The notes under the pieces are model-generated. The model was not told the origin of the DNA. It did not search any database and saw only the letters and a list, made by a program, of their open reading frames with translations. A DNA stretch of 64,000 nucleotides from Excoecaria cochinchinensis (Eukaryota > Streptophyta > Magnoliopsida > Malpighiales > Euphorbiaceae): positions 992,001 to 1,056,000 of the forward strand of contig CANTUQ010000297.1 in NCBI GenBank assembly GCA_947683425.1, given 5' to 3'. Both the position numbers and the translations under genes were made by a program. Position 1 is the stretch's first letter, and each line of letters begins with the position of its first letter. Positions 36,422-48,129 of the stretch are shown piece after piece.

Positions 36422-38765
36422 ATACTCCCCCACTTAACAGAATTTCGTCCGCGAAATTCTTACCTGCTCCAAATAACTGAGGGTATTGTAATCTTATAGC
36501 TTTCTCTGGTTCCCATGTGGCTTCCTCAATACCGTGATGTTGCCATAAGACCTTGACCAATGGTATTTGCTTATTCCGGAGCTGTCTAATTTCCTTATCC
36601 AAAATCCTTTTTCGTTCTTCATCATAAGAAAAGTCTGGCTGAATCCGGATATCTTGCACTGGTAACACATGTGAAGGGTCAGACCGATATTTCTGAAGCA
36701 TAGATATATGGAAAACGTCATGTAATCTAGCTAGCTCCATAGGCAAAGCCAACCGATAAGCTACTGGACCTACTTTTCTTAGGATCTCATAGGGTCCAAT
36801 AAAGCGTGGACTTAGCTTGCCTTTCTTCCCAAAATGGAGAACCTTTCGCCACGGTGACACTTTCAAGAAAACCTTATCACCCACTTCATACTGAATATCT
36901 CTGCGCTTCAGATTAGCGTAAAAACGCTGTCGGTCCTTGGCTGCTTTCAAGTTCTGTTGCACAACCTTTACTTTTTCTTTGGTGTCTCGCACTATATCCG
37001 GACCTATCATAGCTTTTTCTGACAGTTCAGTCCAACACACTGGTGTTCTACATTTTCGTCCATACAATGCTTCGTAAGGGGCCATACCAATGCTTACCTG
37101 ATAGCTGTTATTATACGCTAATTCCATCAAGGACACATACCGATCCCAGCTTCCCGATAACTCTAAAGCACAACCCCGAAGCATATCTTCCAAAACCTGA
37201 ATAACCCTCTCTGATTGACCATCGGTCTGCGGATGGAAAGCAGTGCTGAAATTTAACCGAGTTCCCAAAGCCGCCTGAAACTCTTTCCAAAACTTGGATG
37301 TAAAACGCGGATCTCGGTCTGATACAATAGATAACGGAATCCCATGTAATCGGACTATCTCATCCACATAAAGTTCCGCCAACTTGTCCATAGAATAATC
37401 CAACCGCACCGACAGAAAATGCGCGAACTTCGACAATCGATCCACTATAACCCACACTGAATCATGCTTACGCTGAGTTATAGGCAAGTCAGATACAAAA
37501 TCCATCGTGATGTCATCCCACTTCCATTGAGGAATGGGTAAGGGATGAAGCAACCTCGATGGCACTTGATGCTCGGTTTTAACTTGCTGACAGGTGAGAC
37601 ACCTTGAAACAAATTCTGTTATATCTCTTTTCATGCTTGGCCACCAGTAAAATTGCTTCAGATGTTGATACATCTTGTCCCTGCCAGGATGCATAGTAAA
37701 GACTGATGAGTGAGCTTCTTGCAATAGCTTCTTCCTTAATTCACCTACATTAGGTACACATAACCGATTACTGTGCCTAAGCACTCCTTCACCGTCTATC
37801 AAGTATTCCATCCGCTTGCCCCCTTTCACTGCTTGACAGACACGCTGTAGCACATGGTCATTTAACTGTGCCCTTGCAATCTCCGACCTCAAACTGGGTT
37901 TAACTTTAAGCCGAGCAATCAAAGCACCTTCTGAATCAAATCTCCATCTGCCTCGGCTAGCCAGCAACGCAGACATAGACTTCCTACTGAGAGCGTCCGC
38001 CACTACATTAGCTTTACCCGGATGGTAGTCAATAATACAATCATAATCCTTGAATAGCTCTAACCATCTCCGTTGTCTCAAATTCAATTCCTTCTGTGAT
38101 AACAAATACTTGAGACTCTTGTGATCGGTAAAAATCCTACACGTCTCCCCATATAAGTAGTGCCGCCATACTTTAAGCACAAACACTACCGCTGCTAACT
38201 CCAAATCGTGAGTCGGGTAGTTTCGCTCATGAGGCTTCAATTGTCTCGATGCATAAGCTACAACTTTATCCCCTTGCATCAGAACACAACCTAAGCCAAC
38301 TCCCGAAGCATCACTGTACATAGTGTACTCTTTACCCGAAACCGGCTGTGTGAGCACAGGAGCTTTAACCAATAACTCTTTTAAACGATCAAAACTTGCT
38401 TGACACTTCTCAGACCATACAAACTTGACTTCCTTCCGAAGTAGCCTGGTTAAAGGAGAGGCTAACACTGAAAATCCCTGAACGAACCGTCGATAATACC
38501 CTGCTAAACCCAGAAAACTTCTCACCTCTGGCACACTCTTCGGAGGCATCCAATTAACAATTGCTTCAATTTTACTTGGATCAACACGTACACCTTCTGC
38601 TGACACCACATGTCCAAGGAAAGCCACTTCTTTCAACCAAAACTCACACTTACTGAGTTTCGCATACAGTTGATGATCTCTTAACATTTGCAATCCCAGC
38701 CTAAGATGTTCCTTATGTTCTTTTCGATCTCTGGAGTACACCAAAATGTCATCAATAAATACCAC
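36417..38765 (-). pseudogene. Tekay-like pol: RT (second half), RNase H, integrase, chromodomain
   Basis: 782 open codons. In order: the RT catalytic FIDDILVYS at the very start, the connection region, and RNase H (MYSDASGVGLG, ...NYPTHDLELAAVV). The integrase HHCC zinc finger follows (HPGRDKMYQHL ... CLTCQQVK), then the DDE core (DFVSDLP, SIVSDRDPRFTSKFW, HPQTDGQSERVIQVLEDML), a GPY-type region (GPYEILRKVGPVAYRLALP) and a chromodomain (VKVLWQHHGIEEATWEPE). This half is intact. It is separated from the upstream half by a frameshift within the RT just before FIDD. Normally made as part of one Gag-Pol polyprotein. The chromodomain directs integration to heterochromatin in this class. Confidence 0.93.
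36422..36440 (-). other. Polypurine tract of the Tekay-like element
   Basis: On the minus strand the sequence CTGTTAAGTGGGGGAGTAT leads straight into the 3' LTR start TGTAACACCCC. Confidence 0.8.
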
Positions 38766-39864
38766 GACAAAAATACGGTTGGAAAACTCGATTCATCAGA
38801 TCCATAAAGGCTGCAGGCGCGTTGGTCAAACCAAAAGGCATCACTAGAAATTCATAATGACCATAACGCGTCCGGAAAGCCGTCTTCGCCATATCTGCTT
38901 CTCTAACCCCCAACTGGTAATAGCCTGATCTTAGGTTTATCTTAGAGAATACCCCAGCTCCTCTCAACTGATCAAAAAGGTCTTCAATCCTGGAAAGTGG
39001 ATACTTATTCTTGATAGTTACTTTATTAAGCTGTCGATAATCAATGCACATCCGTAAGGTTCCATCCTTCTTCTTGACAAACAGCACTGGAGCGCCCCAC
39101 GGTGATACACTGGGCCGAATGAATCCTTTGTCCAACAACTCCTGTAACTGACTCTTCAATTCTTTCAATTCCATTGGAGCCATTCGGTAAGGAGCCTTAG
39201 AAATCGGAGCTGTCCCTGGGACAATCTCTACTGACAATTCAACCTCTCTCTCGGGAGGTAATCCCGGTAGTTCTTCTGGAAAGACATCCACAAAATCTCT
39301 TACAATAGGAATGTCTTGAATCTTAACTTGCCCTCTCCGAGAATCCAAAACCACAGCCAGAAATGCTTCACAATCCTTCCTGATAAATCTTCTAGCTTTC
39401 ATAGCTGACACCACATTATGCAGAGAACTGCTTCCAATTCCCTTCACAATAACAGGTACTTGGTCTTTATCCTTCAAAATCATCACCTTCCTATGACAGT
39501 CCACCACCGCCCGATGTTTATCCAACCAATCCATCCCCAGGATAATATCAAACTCATGAAACGGCAAGCATATCAAATCCACGACAAACTCTGCACCCTG
39601 AATCTTTAAGGGACACTTCTGACACACCCGGTTAACCATAACACTCTGTCCCAACGGACTAGATACACAAATCTCATATTCCATCTTCTCCTCATTTCCC
39701 AATTTATCCCATAACTTACCAGAACACACATATGAATGGGTAGAGCCCGGGTCAATCAAAGCATAAACTTCAGAATCAAGCAAAGAGAACTTACTGGCAA
39801 TTACTTCAGGAGTATTCTGTTCCTCTTGGGCCTTCATAGCATAGGCCCTGCCAGCGGTCAGCAC
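38752..39864 (-). pseudogene. Tekay-like pol: protease and RT (first half)
   Basis: About 370 open codons in the same frame as gag. The aspartic protease has ALIDPGSTHSYV, the DPGS form usual in chromoviruses. The RT begins with VSPWGAPVLFVKKKDGTLRM and CIDYRQLN, and continues to NAPAAFMDLMNRVFQPYF. There the frame is lost: a short deletion shifts it just before the catalytic FIDD, and stops follow at about 38752. SKINLRSGYYQL carries INLRSGYYQ where the family normally has a catalytic Asp (IDLRSGYHQ). That is a change of the first RT active-site aspartate to Asn. Confidence 0.9.
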
Positions 39865-39978
39865 AGGGCGATCTACTGATTCTGAGGGTTCTCTCTCTCG
39901 AGGCCGTCCACCACGACCCCTTCCTCTACCCCGATTACGGCTTCCTTGGGGTATATTAGATCCAGCTCGACTCCCTTC

Positions 39979-40998
39979 CTATTGTCCCGAAGGATCTCCA
40001 TATCGACTCGGACAATTCGCAAGAAAATGGTCCGTAGAACCACATCTGAAACAACCTCCTATTAACCATCGACACTCACCCCAATGTTGTTTGTTGCAAT
40101 GAGTACATCTGGGAGCGCCGTCTCCTCTACCTGTGCCCGATCCCCTGGAAGAACCCTGTCTCCTCCCTCTAGGGGCCGGACTAGCTGCAGACTCATCAAC
40201 AAGGTTCCCTTGTGATTCCCTCGGCCTCTTACCTGAAGAAGAGCCACCTCTTGCAGACTTCCTTCTTTGAGCTTTCTCTCTCAGAATATTCTCAGAACGT
40301 TCCGCCCTCAAGGCTGCTTGAACCAACTGATAGTACCTCACAATTGGAGCCGACATCAAAGAGATTAACATCACCTTCAGAGACTCATTCAAGCCTGATT
40401 CAAAATGCTGACATCTGAACTCATCTGTGAGAACCCTTGGCGGTGCATATTTACTGAGCTTATTGAACTCATTTTCATATTCGGCCACAGACATTGTTCT
40501 TTGCTTAAGAGTTAGAAACTGCGCCCACTTGGCATCCTTATATGCTTTAGTTACATACCGGTTCTGAAACTCACTCTCGAAAAATTCCCATGTAATCGGT
40601 TCATGAACCTGCGGTTGACTAACCACCAGCCTCCACCAATCATAAGCAGAGCCTTACAACAAAGACAGTGCACACTCCACTTCTTGCTCCGGTGGACATC
40701 TTATCTCCCTAAGTACTCTTGACGTCTTCTCTATCCACATCTCTGCCTTATTAGATTCATCTATGCCAGTACCAAAGAAATCCTCTGCGCTATGTTTTCT
40801 TAACTTCTCAATAGGTGCACTTGGTGCTGTTACTCTTTCAAGCACCCTCGTCATATTCTGAAGCATCGCCTCTAACGGTCCAATAGGCACCTCAGGTCGC
40901 CCCCTAGGAGGCTGAGCCGGACCAGAAACTGAGGGATCTTGCTCTTGGGGATTCGCAATTTCTGCTGACCCCTCAAGCAATCCACGAGCGGACTCCAT
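39979..40998 (-). pseudogene. Tekay-like gag with one internal stop
   Basis: The frame opens at ATG 40998. A TAA at 40654-40656 interrupts it after 114 codons, and the same frame then continues to a TAG at 39979-39981. The second part holds the retrotransposon gag core (WEFFESEFQNRYVTKAYKDA, LTLKQRTMSVAEYENEFNKL) and a basic Ser/Arg-rich linker. It ends with a CCHC knuckle CFRCGSTDHFLANC, preceded by a Cys/His cluster. Beyond the TAG the frame continues through an Arg/Gly-rich linker into protease, so gag and pol were one polyprotein. Confidence 0.9.
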
Positions 40999-41089
40999 AG
41001 CTACAAAACATAAACGCAGTGCACATCAGGCCAACATAACTCCAACAGACGCACTAACACAATGAAACCCAGTAACATCTAAACCAGTT

Positions 41090-41101
41090 GCTCTGATACT
41101 A
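41090..41101 (-). other. Primer-binding site of the Tekay-like element
   Basis: TAGTATCAGAGC on minus, five bases inside the LTR. It differs by one base from the tRNA-Met complement TGGTATCAGAGC. Confidence 0.85.
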
Positions 41102-41106
41102 CCTAA

Positions 41107-43504
41107 TGTCACACCCCAACCTATACCATGGAGACTTCTACCCCGAAGGAGGGGGAAGGATCCAGATAGATAGGGGTGTCATATCCCACTAGTGCAAATA
41201 TGTAAACATCGCATACAAAATGACATATCAGAGATAAAGTAAAGCTTGGAAAGAAAGAAGTGTAATACTGAACGAAAAGAATACTTTTATTAATATACAT
41301 AAAAGAGATCTTTACATCTTACAACAGATTACAAAAAAAACAAATATACAAAAGCCCAAGGTACACTGTCCCAAAGGGCCAACAAAACATTATATCTGCG
41401 ACAAAAGAAAGGAAAGCCTATACTATAAAACCCCGATCTCTAGTTGTGTTGGCCTTCCCGATGCGACACGCCTAGACTATGCGTACTAAAATCTTCCACA
41501 CTTGCACGGTTAAACACCCATGCTAAGCAAAATCGCTTAGTGGGGAACACAAAATGCATAACCGCCACTCATAGTGACGATAACAGAAAGCACATGATAA
41601 TGATATAAATATAGATATAGAATCATACATAGTTAATCCAATTATCTATTTTATCATCCAAAATTCTTGTACAAAAACACACTAGCACCTGCTTAATCAT
41701 AATGAGTGGATAACGAGTATACATAGATACATGAGGGTATCGATACCGTATTATAAACAAATAGATACTCGAAGGTATCAAAACATTCTTTTTATTTTTT
41801 TGCTCCAAACTGTTTCACATAGAATCTTAAAAAAAAAGATTTAAACAGAAGGATCTCGAGGATCCGATCGGGGGACCTGATCAGGGTCCAAAAGCGTACA
41901 CATAGCTGCAGCAACACATAGCTCTATTAGGCATGCCTAACTATCCACTTATCCGACATTAGCAGGTTACACGGAAGTTTATAAAGTTAACATACATATT
42001 ATTCATTTAATTAAGTGGTCAAGGCTTTAATGAAAGAGTGCATGCAAAAGAAAATCAACTCATTAAGCAAAAAGATGAAGAAACCAAATTTGGAAGTTTT
42101 GCCTATCGCGCTCGCGATGACTGTCGCACTAGCGACAGAAGCCAAAATACACCTCCCTGCCTCGCCTCGCGGTCGCGAGAGTGGCCTCGCGCTCGCGAGA
42201 GGGCGTGGGTGCTGCTCTCTGTCGCGCTCGCGACAGAAGAGAGCCCCGCACATGCTCGGTGATCGAGCATTCTGTCGTGCTCGCGACATTTGTCGCGCTC
42301 GCGACAGAGAGCTGAGAGCTCCCTGTCGAGCTCCTCAGCGCGACGCCTCTCGCGCCGGCGCGAGGGATGAAACCTCGGTGCTCTGTGGCGCTCTTGACAG
42401 TGTCGCGATCGCGACAGATACGGGTTTTTCAGCTCTTACGCCCAAAATCTGCAGAAATCTCACACTAAACACATTCAAACTTCCAAAATTGATTATAAAC
42501 CTCAAAATTAAGCAACACAAGCATCAACAATTCATAATATAGTTAAAAGCCCAGCTTTATCACCATTTATCTCAATTAAATCAAGCCAAATACATGCCCA
42601 ATTCCAAGAAATCCTAAAACAGCAAATTTAACAACAATTGCAACTATCCACATGATTTCTTGCAATTTCTTCAAACACTACACATCCTCTAGCATCATAT
42701 ATCATGCTTAAGTTCAATTTAAGCTATACTTACACAACTCATGATCCCAATCAAAGCAAAATGCAAATATCTAACTCAAATTACAAATATATATACAGAA
42801 GCCAAACGTTCCCAAACCTGATCTCCTTTGCTCCTACTCGTGAACGCTGCTCCCGCTGGCTATTTCTTTCCCTTTCGCCGGTCTAGGAGACTCCTCTGAA
42901 CCACAAACCCACAATAACCAAGATCAATTCTATAACAACCCATATATACATATACAAATACTTAAACCCTAGAGAAGAGGAAGAAGAAGGATCTAAGGCA
43001 TCACTACCCATACTCACCTTTGAGTTTTAAAATCACAAGCCAAACAACTCAAACTACTCAAGGAAAGGAGAGGGAGCAAGATTGTGCAAAGAAGAAGGAA
43101 GAACAAAGAAGAAGAAAAAGGAAAAGAAGAGAATGGCGTGAGGGAGGGAAGAGGAACGGGAATCAAAGGGAAAAAGGTTGTCTTCTCTCTCTCTCTCTCT
43201 CTCTCTCCCTTCCAATTAAAGCCATCCTTATCTCTAAACCACATGTCACCCTCCCATAGGACAAATACCCCATAACACACCCTACTCCTATACACTAATT
43301 CACACACAAACCCATCCCTTACTCACATCTTACTTCCATACACCCACTCATACACTAGCCTATCTCCTCTCCTCATACTAATACACATACAAACACATAA
43401 TTAAAATAAATAATCAAAATTAACACACACATATGCAACACCTAAAATACACACATACAGACACGGACAGGCTCAAACTACTAGGGTGGTTTTGGGGTGT
43501 TACA
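41107..43504 (-). repeat. Tekay-like LTR, right copy (5' LTR in element orientation)
   Basis: Close copy of 34086-36421. It differs by single-base changes and small insertions, the clearest being extra GTCGC palindrome units near 42115, 42285 and 42400 and a longer CT run near 43183-43206. Confidence 0.92.
42101..42418. repeat. Cluster of GTCGCG palindromes (right Tekay LTR)
   Basis: Counterpart of the left-LTR cluster but with about three extra palindrome units, so copy number has changed since insertion. Confidence 0.9.
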
Positions 43505-43509
43505 CTTTG

Positions 43510-44236
43510 GGTGCCACTGTTCCTGTCATGTATTGTTATTTTTACAGTACATTCAAATAATTATGTTACAAAACAAAATAACAAGTGTGTATTACCTGTT
43601 GATTAATGAGATAAAATTTTGATTACAAAATCTTTAAGATTTTTATTTTTGAAACTCTTCAGATATAAGTTATTATAACTTAAAAAATAAAATAAAAAAA
43701 CTACGCTATTAGCACATGGGATATAGCCAAACATAAAAGGCAAGTAAGCAAAATTTCTCTGCAGCAGTAAATTTTGTAGCACAGATAAATGCCATTCATA
43801 TCAACACAGTCAAAATCATCTTCATATTCCTGACAATGTTTGCTTTATCTCACCAACTTACTGCCAACTCTCGGGTCTCCTTGAGTTTATTCATTTTTTA
43901 CCTCTTGTCAAAAAATTATAAGATGTTATCAATCAAATTAACATTAACCATTCAGCAGAACACACAAGTATCAGCTATAAAAATCTCAATATTTATTATG
44001 CTTCAAGACACATTCAACATTACATCCATTCACCTTATAATTCCACTATTATCTCACCATTTTGTTTTTATGAATATATGCAGAAACTTTCATGTCCATG
44101 GATAACATAATAGAGAATGCTTCACACTAATAAGATCTCATGCCTTGGAGTACAAAAAGCAAAACTTTAGGCAAATTGAGAAAGTAATAGCTGTCCCTAT
44201 AATTTTGAAGTGAATTGACAATATAAACTCCGACCT
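43510..44236. other. AT-rich DNA between Tekay-like element and NOP53 fragment
   Basis: Follows the CTTTG duplication. It has one AT-rich open frame of 89 codons without recognisable features, and nothing else I can identify. Confidence 0.4.
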
Positions 44237-44549
44237 CTAGCTAAAAGCAGAATGGCATAAAATATGAAATATGACTGACCTTCGGTTTTTGGCAGATGGT
44301 GCAATCAATCCCCTCTTCTCCAAACTTTTAAATTGATCCCTTAAAAGGGTACAACAACCCTTTACATGATTCAATCCAAAACAAGAGAACAACAATCTTC
44401 AGCTCCTAAGCTTAAATAAAATAGAATTTGATGACAGTTAAATGGATAAATTTCAATCACAAAGAGAGATTCTAGCATCTACCTTCAGCTTGCAAAGAGA
44501 ACCAGTAATTTCTTCAGACAAAAGAACTTGAAGAGGAGCAGGCTCAAAC
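44237..44549 (-). pseudogene. NOP53: NOP53 C-terminal exon fragments
   Basis: Two exons on minus, 44549-44483 and 44359-44237, with acceptor and donor sites kept. The first encodes FEPAPLQVLLSEEITGSLCK and the second GCCTLLRDQFKSLEKRGLIA. These match the conserved C-terminus of the nucleolar ribosome-biogenesis protein NOP53, where plant proteins have a LSEELSGSLRKLKGC...RDRYKSLQKRGLI-like pattern. The sequence then runs to a stop. No other NOP53 exon is found upstream on this strand, so it is a captured or duplicated 3' fragment, not a gene. The call is from memory of the family, not a search. Confidence 0.7.
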
Positions 44550-44849
44550 CTAAAACAGAATTTGCTAATTAGATCTCCATCTTGAGGAAATTAATACCAC
44601 AAAATAAGACTGAAATGAAAAAATAAAATCCATTAAAATTACATATTAATACTCAAAAAATAATGAGAGGTCCAGAACAAAAGATTTCTGTAAACCAAAT
44701 TAATTTAGTTTATTTCTAGTTGTTCCCATGTTGATTCTCATTTTCAGCTACACAAAAATAACCCTATTCATCATTGATCAAAATTCACTGCTACTAAGAA
44801 ACTTATTGAGAATCCTCTAACTAGTCTTCTACCTACTGAAACACTTATG

Positions 44850-45795
44850 TATGTGAATATGTTGTATACTATGAGTAAACTAAATGTATATAGTGCATAT
44901 ACTAGATGTGTACTTGATGTATATTTTGTGTATACTAAATGTATATAGTGCATATACTAGATGTATATTATGCGTATACTATACATATATAGTGCGTATA
45001 TTAGATATGCACTAGATGTATATTGTGCGTATACTAGATGTATATAGTGTGTATACTAGATGTATATTATGCGTATACTAGATGTATATAGTGTGTATAC
45101 TAGATGTGTACTAAATGTATATTGTGCGTGTACTAGATGTATATTGTGCGTATACTGGATGTGTATAGTGCGTATACTAGATGAATACTAGATGTATATT
45201 ATGCGTATACTACATGTATATAGTGCGTATACTAGATTTGTATTAGATGTATATTATGTGCATACTAGATATATATAGTGCATATACTATATGTGTATTG
45301 TTCGTATACTAAATGTATATAGTGCGTATACTAGATATATATTATGCGTATACTAGATGTGTACTAGATGTATATTGTTGGTATACTAGATGTGTATTAG
45401 ATATATATTATGCGTGTATTAAATGTATATATTGCATATACTAGATGTGTACTAGATGTATATTATGTGTATACTAGATATATATAGTGCGTATACTAGA
45501 TGTGTACTGGATGTATATTATGCGTATACTAGATATATATAGTGCATATACTATATGTGTACTAAATGTATATTGTTCATATACTATATGTGCACTTGAT
45601 GTATACTATAAGTAAACTAGATGTATACTGTGCATATACTAGATGTGTACTTGATATATATTGTTTGTAAACTGGATGTATATTATGCGTATATTATATA
45701 TGTACTTCATGTATACTATTTGTAAACTAGATATATATTATGCGTATACTAGATGTGTACTTGATGTATACTGTTTGTAAACTAGATGTATCCAA
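44850..45795. repeat. Degenerate TA-rich minisatellite
   Basis: About 950 bp of repeated words built from GTATACTAGATG, TGTACTAGATGTATAT and TATATAGTGCGTATAC in irregular order. The unit varies from about 22 to 35 bp and mutations are scattered throughout. It lies between the NOP53 exons and the last LRR-kinase exon. Confidence 0.9.
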
Positions 45796-47251
45796 TTTTG
45801 AGAAGGGAAGCGCAATAGCATCGAACAGGAGACTCTGGGACATATTCATAGAAGTCAGTTATTGGACATCCTTGAATAGGACATGCTGGTGTAGATTTTG
45901 TAAAATATTCATTAGTTTCATCTCCTTCAGCTCCAGATTCACAGAACTGGCCGATGTTTGGAAAATTGGCACTATTGCATATAGGATTGCAACCTAGCCT
46001 AAAAGGAAACTGCTGATGTAATTAGAATTTTACTGATACAAATAAGTAAAACTTGCATGCCAAACTTATTAGTAGATGTGAATGCAAAGACCAAAACCAC
46101 ATAATAGCAGACTCTGATTCTAACCGCACATATGCGACTCTGACTATAAATAAATTGAAGCAAATATTCATGTTGATGATACTCATGTTAATGGTATCAA
46201 TATTGGAAAAGTGTAGTTATGAATCGACTGCAGAAAATATTACCTTAGGGTAACATTATATGGTGGACTTAGCTCCCCTGTAATGTTGGAGAGTTTATTG
46301 TTCATGAGATCACTTTATTTTTGTGTGAAGAGAACACAGAAATTAGCCAGTTTCTGATACCTTACTAGGTTTTGGCATAAAAATGAATCTCATAGAGGAA
46401 ATTTACAATACTCAGTTTCATTGCATTTTTTTCTCAATTCTTACATAATAAGTTTAGCACTAGAGATGATCACAGGGCGGGGCGGGGCGGGGGCGGGGAG
46501 TGGGTCCCCATCTATTGCCCCGCCCAGGGGCGGGGATTCCCCGTCCCTGCCCCTAATAAAAATATCTAACTCCAATAAAAATTTTCGATCCTGATGAAAA
46601 TTTCCGACCCGAATAAAAAATATTTCCAAAATTTACTTTGCAAAATTTAATAATGGATGATTTAAAATTAAAAAATTTTCATACAATTTAAATACAAATA
46701 TTTATAAACATCTCATTCAATTAAAATACAAATATTTGTAAATATTTCATACAATTCAAATATTAATAATATCACTTGAACAACTTATACACCAATAAAT
46801 ATCAATTTGAAAAATTTAATATATATATATAAATAATAAAATATTATTTTTTTCGGGGCGGGGAGCCCTTTCCCCGTCCTCGCCCCGAATTTAAGGGCAG
46901 GGATTTTTTTCTCCCCACCCCCGCCCCCGTGGGGAAAGAATTCGGGGATTGCCCGCTCCGTTCGGGTCGGGTCCCCACCGGGGATGGGGAATCCCCGCCC
47001 CATGATCATCCCTATTTAGCATAGGTGCCAAAGGGCATATTCTACCAGATGTTAGCCGGGACTGGGCCAATAAACAGATTATTTTCAAGTGACCTATAAT
47101 AAAAGTCATGTAAAATATGAACTAATTTCCATAACGAAAATTACAAAAAGAAAACTATATAAAGCAAATAGAGTCTCACAGTCTCTGAAGAAATAGAAGA
47201 TTTGAGAAGCTTTCCGGTATAGATACATTTAGACTGTTATCTAACAGATCA
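45788..47251 (-). pseudogene. LRR receptor-kinase ectodomain fragment (LRR VIII-1-like)
   Basis: Four degenerate exons on minus. 47251-47180 is a 72-bp LRR exon (LLDNSLNVSIPESFSNLLFL), the classic one-repeat exon size. 47093 downward encodes SLENNLFIGPVPANIW, then a TAG in place of Gln, then a hAT insertion. About 46318-46244 encodes LMNNKLSNITGELSPPYNVT. 45998 downward encodes NPICNSANFPNIGQFCESGA and CPITDFYEYVPESPVRCYCA. This order (LRRs, LENN...G.P..IW, NNxLxNITG, NPxC, Cys-rich PYEY.P.SPVRC.CA segment) is that of At1g06840-type LRR receptor kinases. No transmembrane or kinase part follows: the minisatellite begins where it should continue. Confidence 0.7.
46461..47014. mobile_element. 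hAT MITE with GC-rich termini inside the LRR fragment
   Basis: A 554-bp insert with inverted ends TAGAGATGATCACAGGGCGGGG and, at right, CCCCGCCCCATGATCATCCCTA (read here in parts: TAGAGATGATCAC / ATGATCATCCCTA plus G/C runs). It is flanked by 8-bp duplications TTTAGCAC (46453-46460) and TTTAGCAT (47015-47022), one mismatch. The sub-terminal regions are GC-rich and inverted to each other; the centre is AT-rich. Non-coding. It split an LRR exon. Confidence 0.85.
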
Positions 47252-47382
47252 CTGCAACAAACAAGAATATATTATTACCTGAAACTGCCTTCATTATAAT
47301 TTATAACTATTAGAGAGAAAATAAGAATAGACTAACTTCTATTCTTATGGTGTTTCACAATAATTGATAGTGAGGCAGTCAA

Positions 47383-47943
47383 GAATCAAATACTGCATAT
47401 GAATTTGAGACATCAGATATTCTAAAATTTGAATCAGTTGCTGATGAATCTCTTTTAAGCTCCTCCATGGCAACTGCGTGTATATGATGCCTAAAATAAC
47501 AGTGTTAACATCTTCATTTACTTTGACATGAAATATTCACTGAACACATAATTTATCAAAGAATGCAACATTGTATTTAAACTCTGCATAGCCAAACCTG
47601 ATTTTCAAGTTTCTCAAGGTCATTAACCTTAGTTGCTCCATTTGCATCCAACATTAAAAGTAGTTCACCACGGGAATGAAGCATGCCCTATTTTACAATG
47701 CTTTCACAAAGGTAAATACATTCAATGGGTGTCATTATACATAAGAATGAAGACGAGGACTTCTCATTAGAAATATGTACATGATTAAACAGTTTGGATT
47801 ATACTCATTTTTCGAATAGCTTCATCTTTGCCATGATTTTTCCTCAGAAAGATGACCCTTACATTATCCACTGTATATTTTTTCACAAAGCCAAATGCTA
47901 CTCTTTTAGTCCCATCAACACTTCCATCATATATGATAACCAC
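47383..47943 (-). pseudogene. ALG5: ALG5 (dolichyl-phosphate glucosyltransferase) exon fragments
   Basis: Three consecutive exons on minus. 47943-47809 encodes VVIIYDGSVDGTKRVAFGFV and KKYTVDNVRVIFLRKNHGKD. 47687-47598 encodes GMLHSRGELLLMLDANGATK. About 47490-47383 encodes HAVAMEELKRDSSATDSNFR. They match the GT2 catalytic core of ALG5, which makes dolichyl-phosphate-glucose for N-glycan assembly in the ER. The family's DDGS motif reads YDGS here, losing an aspartate expected to bind UDP-glucose. The donor after the first exon reads ATGAGTAT where GTGAGTAT is expected, and the third exon is out of frame at its start. The N-terminal anchor and the rest of the enzyme are absent. A fragment, not a gene. 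Confidence 0.75.
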
Positions 47944-48129
47944 CTGTTAAAAAAATCGTCAATTTATTAATTTAGAGCTCACAAAAATAGCTGATAAAAG
48001 CATATCCTCAATAGTAAATAACAGTAAACATCACCAGAAAAAATGGTTTTTGTTTGACATTAAGTGCTCATATTTACTCTAAAAGTACTTATATAGCCAT
48101 AAAGCAATTGCAGACTAAAGGTGAGAATT

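Larger units (their letters stand above)
34086..43504 (-). mobile_element. Ty3/gypsy chromovirus, Tekay/Del-like, nearly complete
   Basis: A 9.4-kb element on the minus strand. It has two LTRs (34086-36421, 41107-43504) and a perfect 5-bp target duplication CTTTG at 34081-34085 and 43505-43509. A tRNA-Met-type primer site, a polypurine tract and one gag-protease-RT-RNase H-integrase-chromodomain frame (40998-36417) complete it. The frame is broken by two stops and one frameshift. A C-terminal chromodomain and LTRs over 2 kb place it with the Tekay (Del) lineage of plant chromoviruses. The LTRs are very similar apart from small indels, so it is a fairly recent insertion. Confidence 0.93.
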
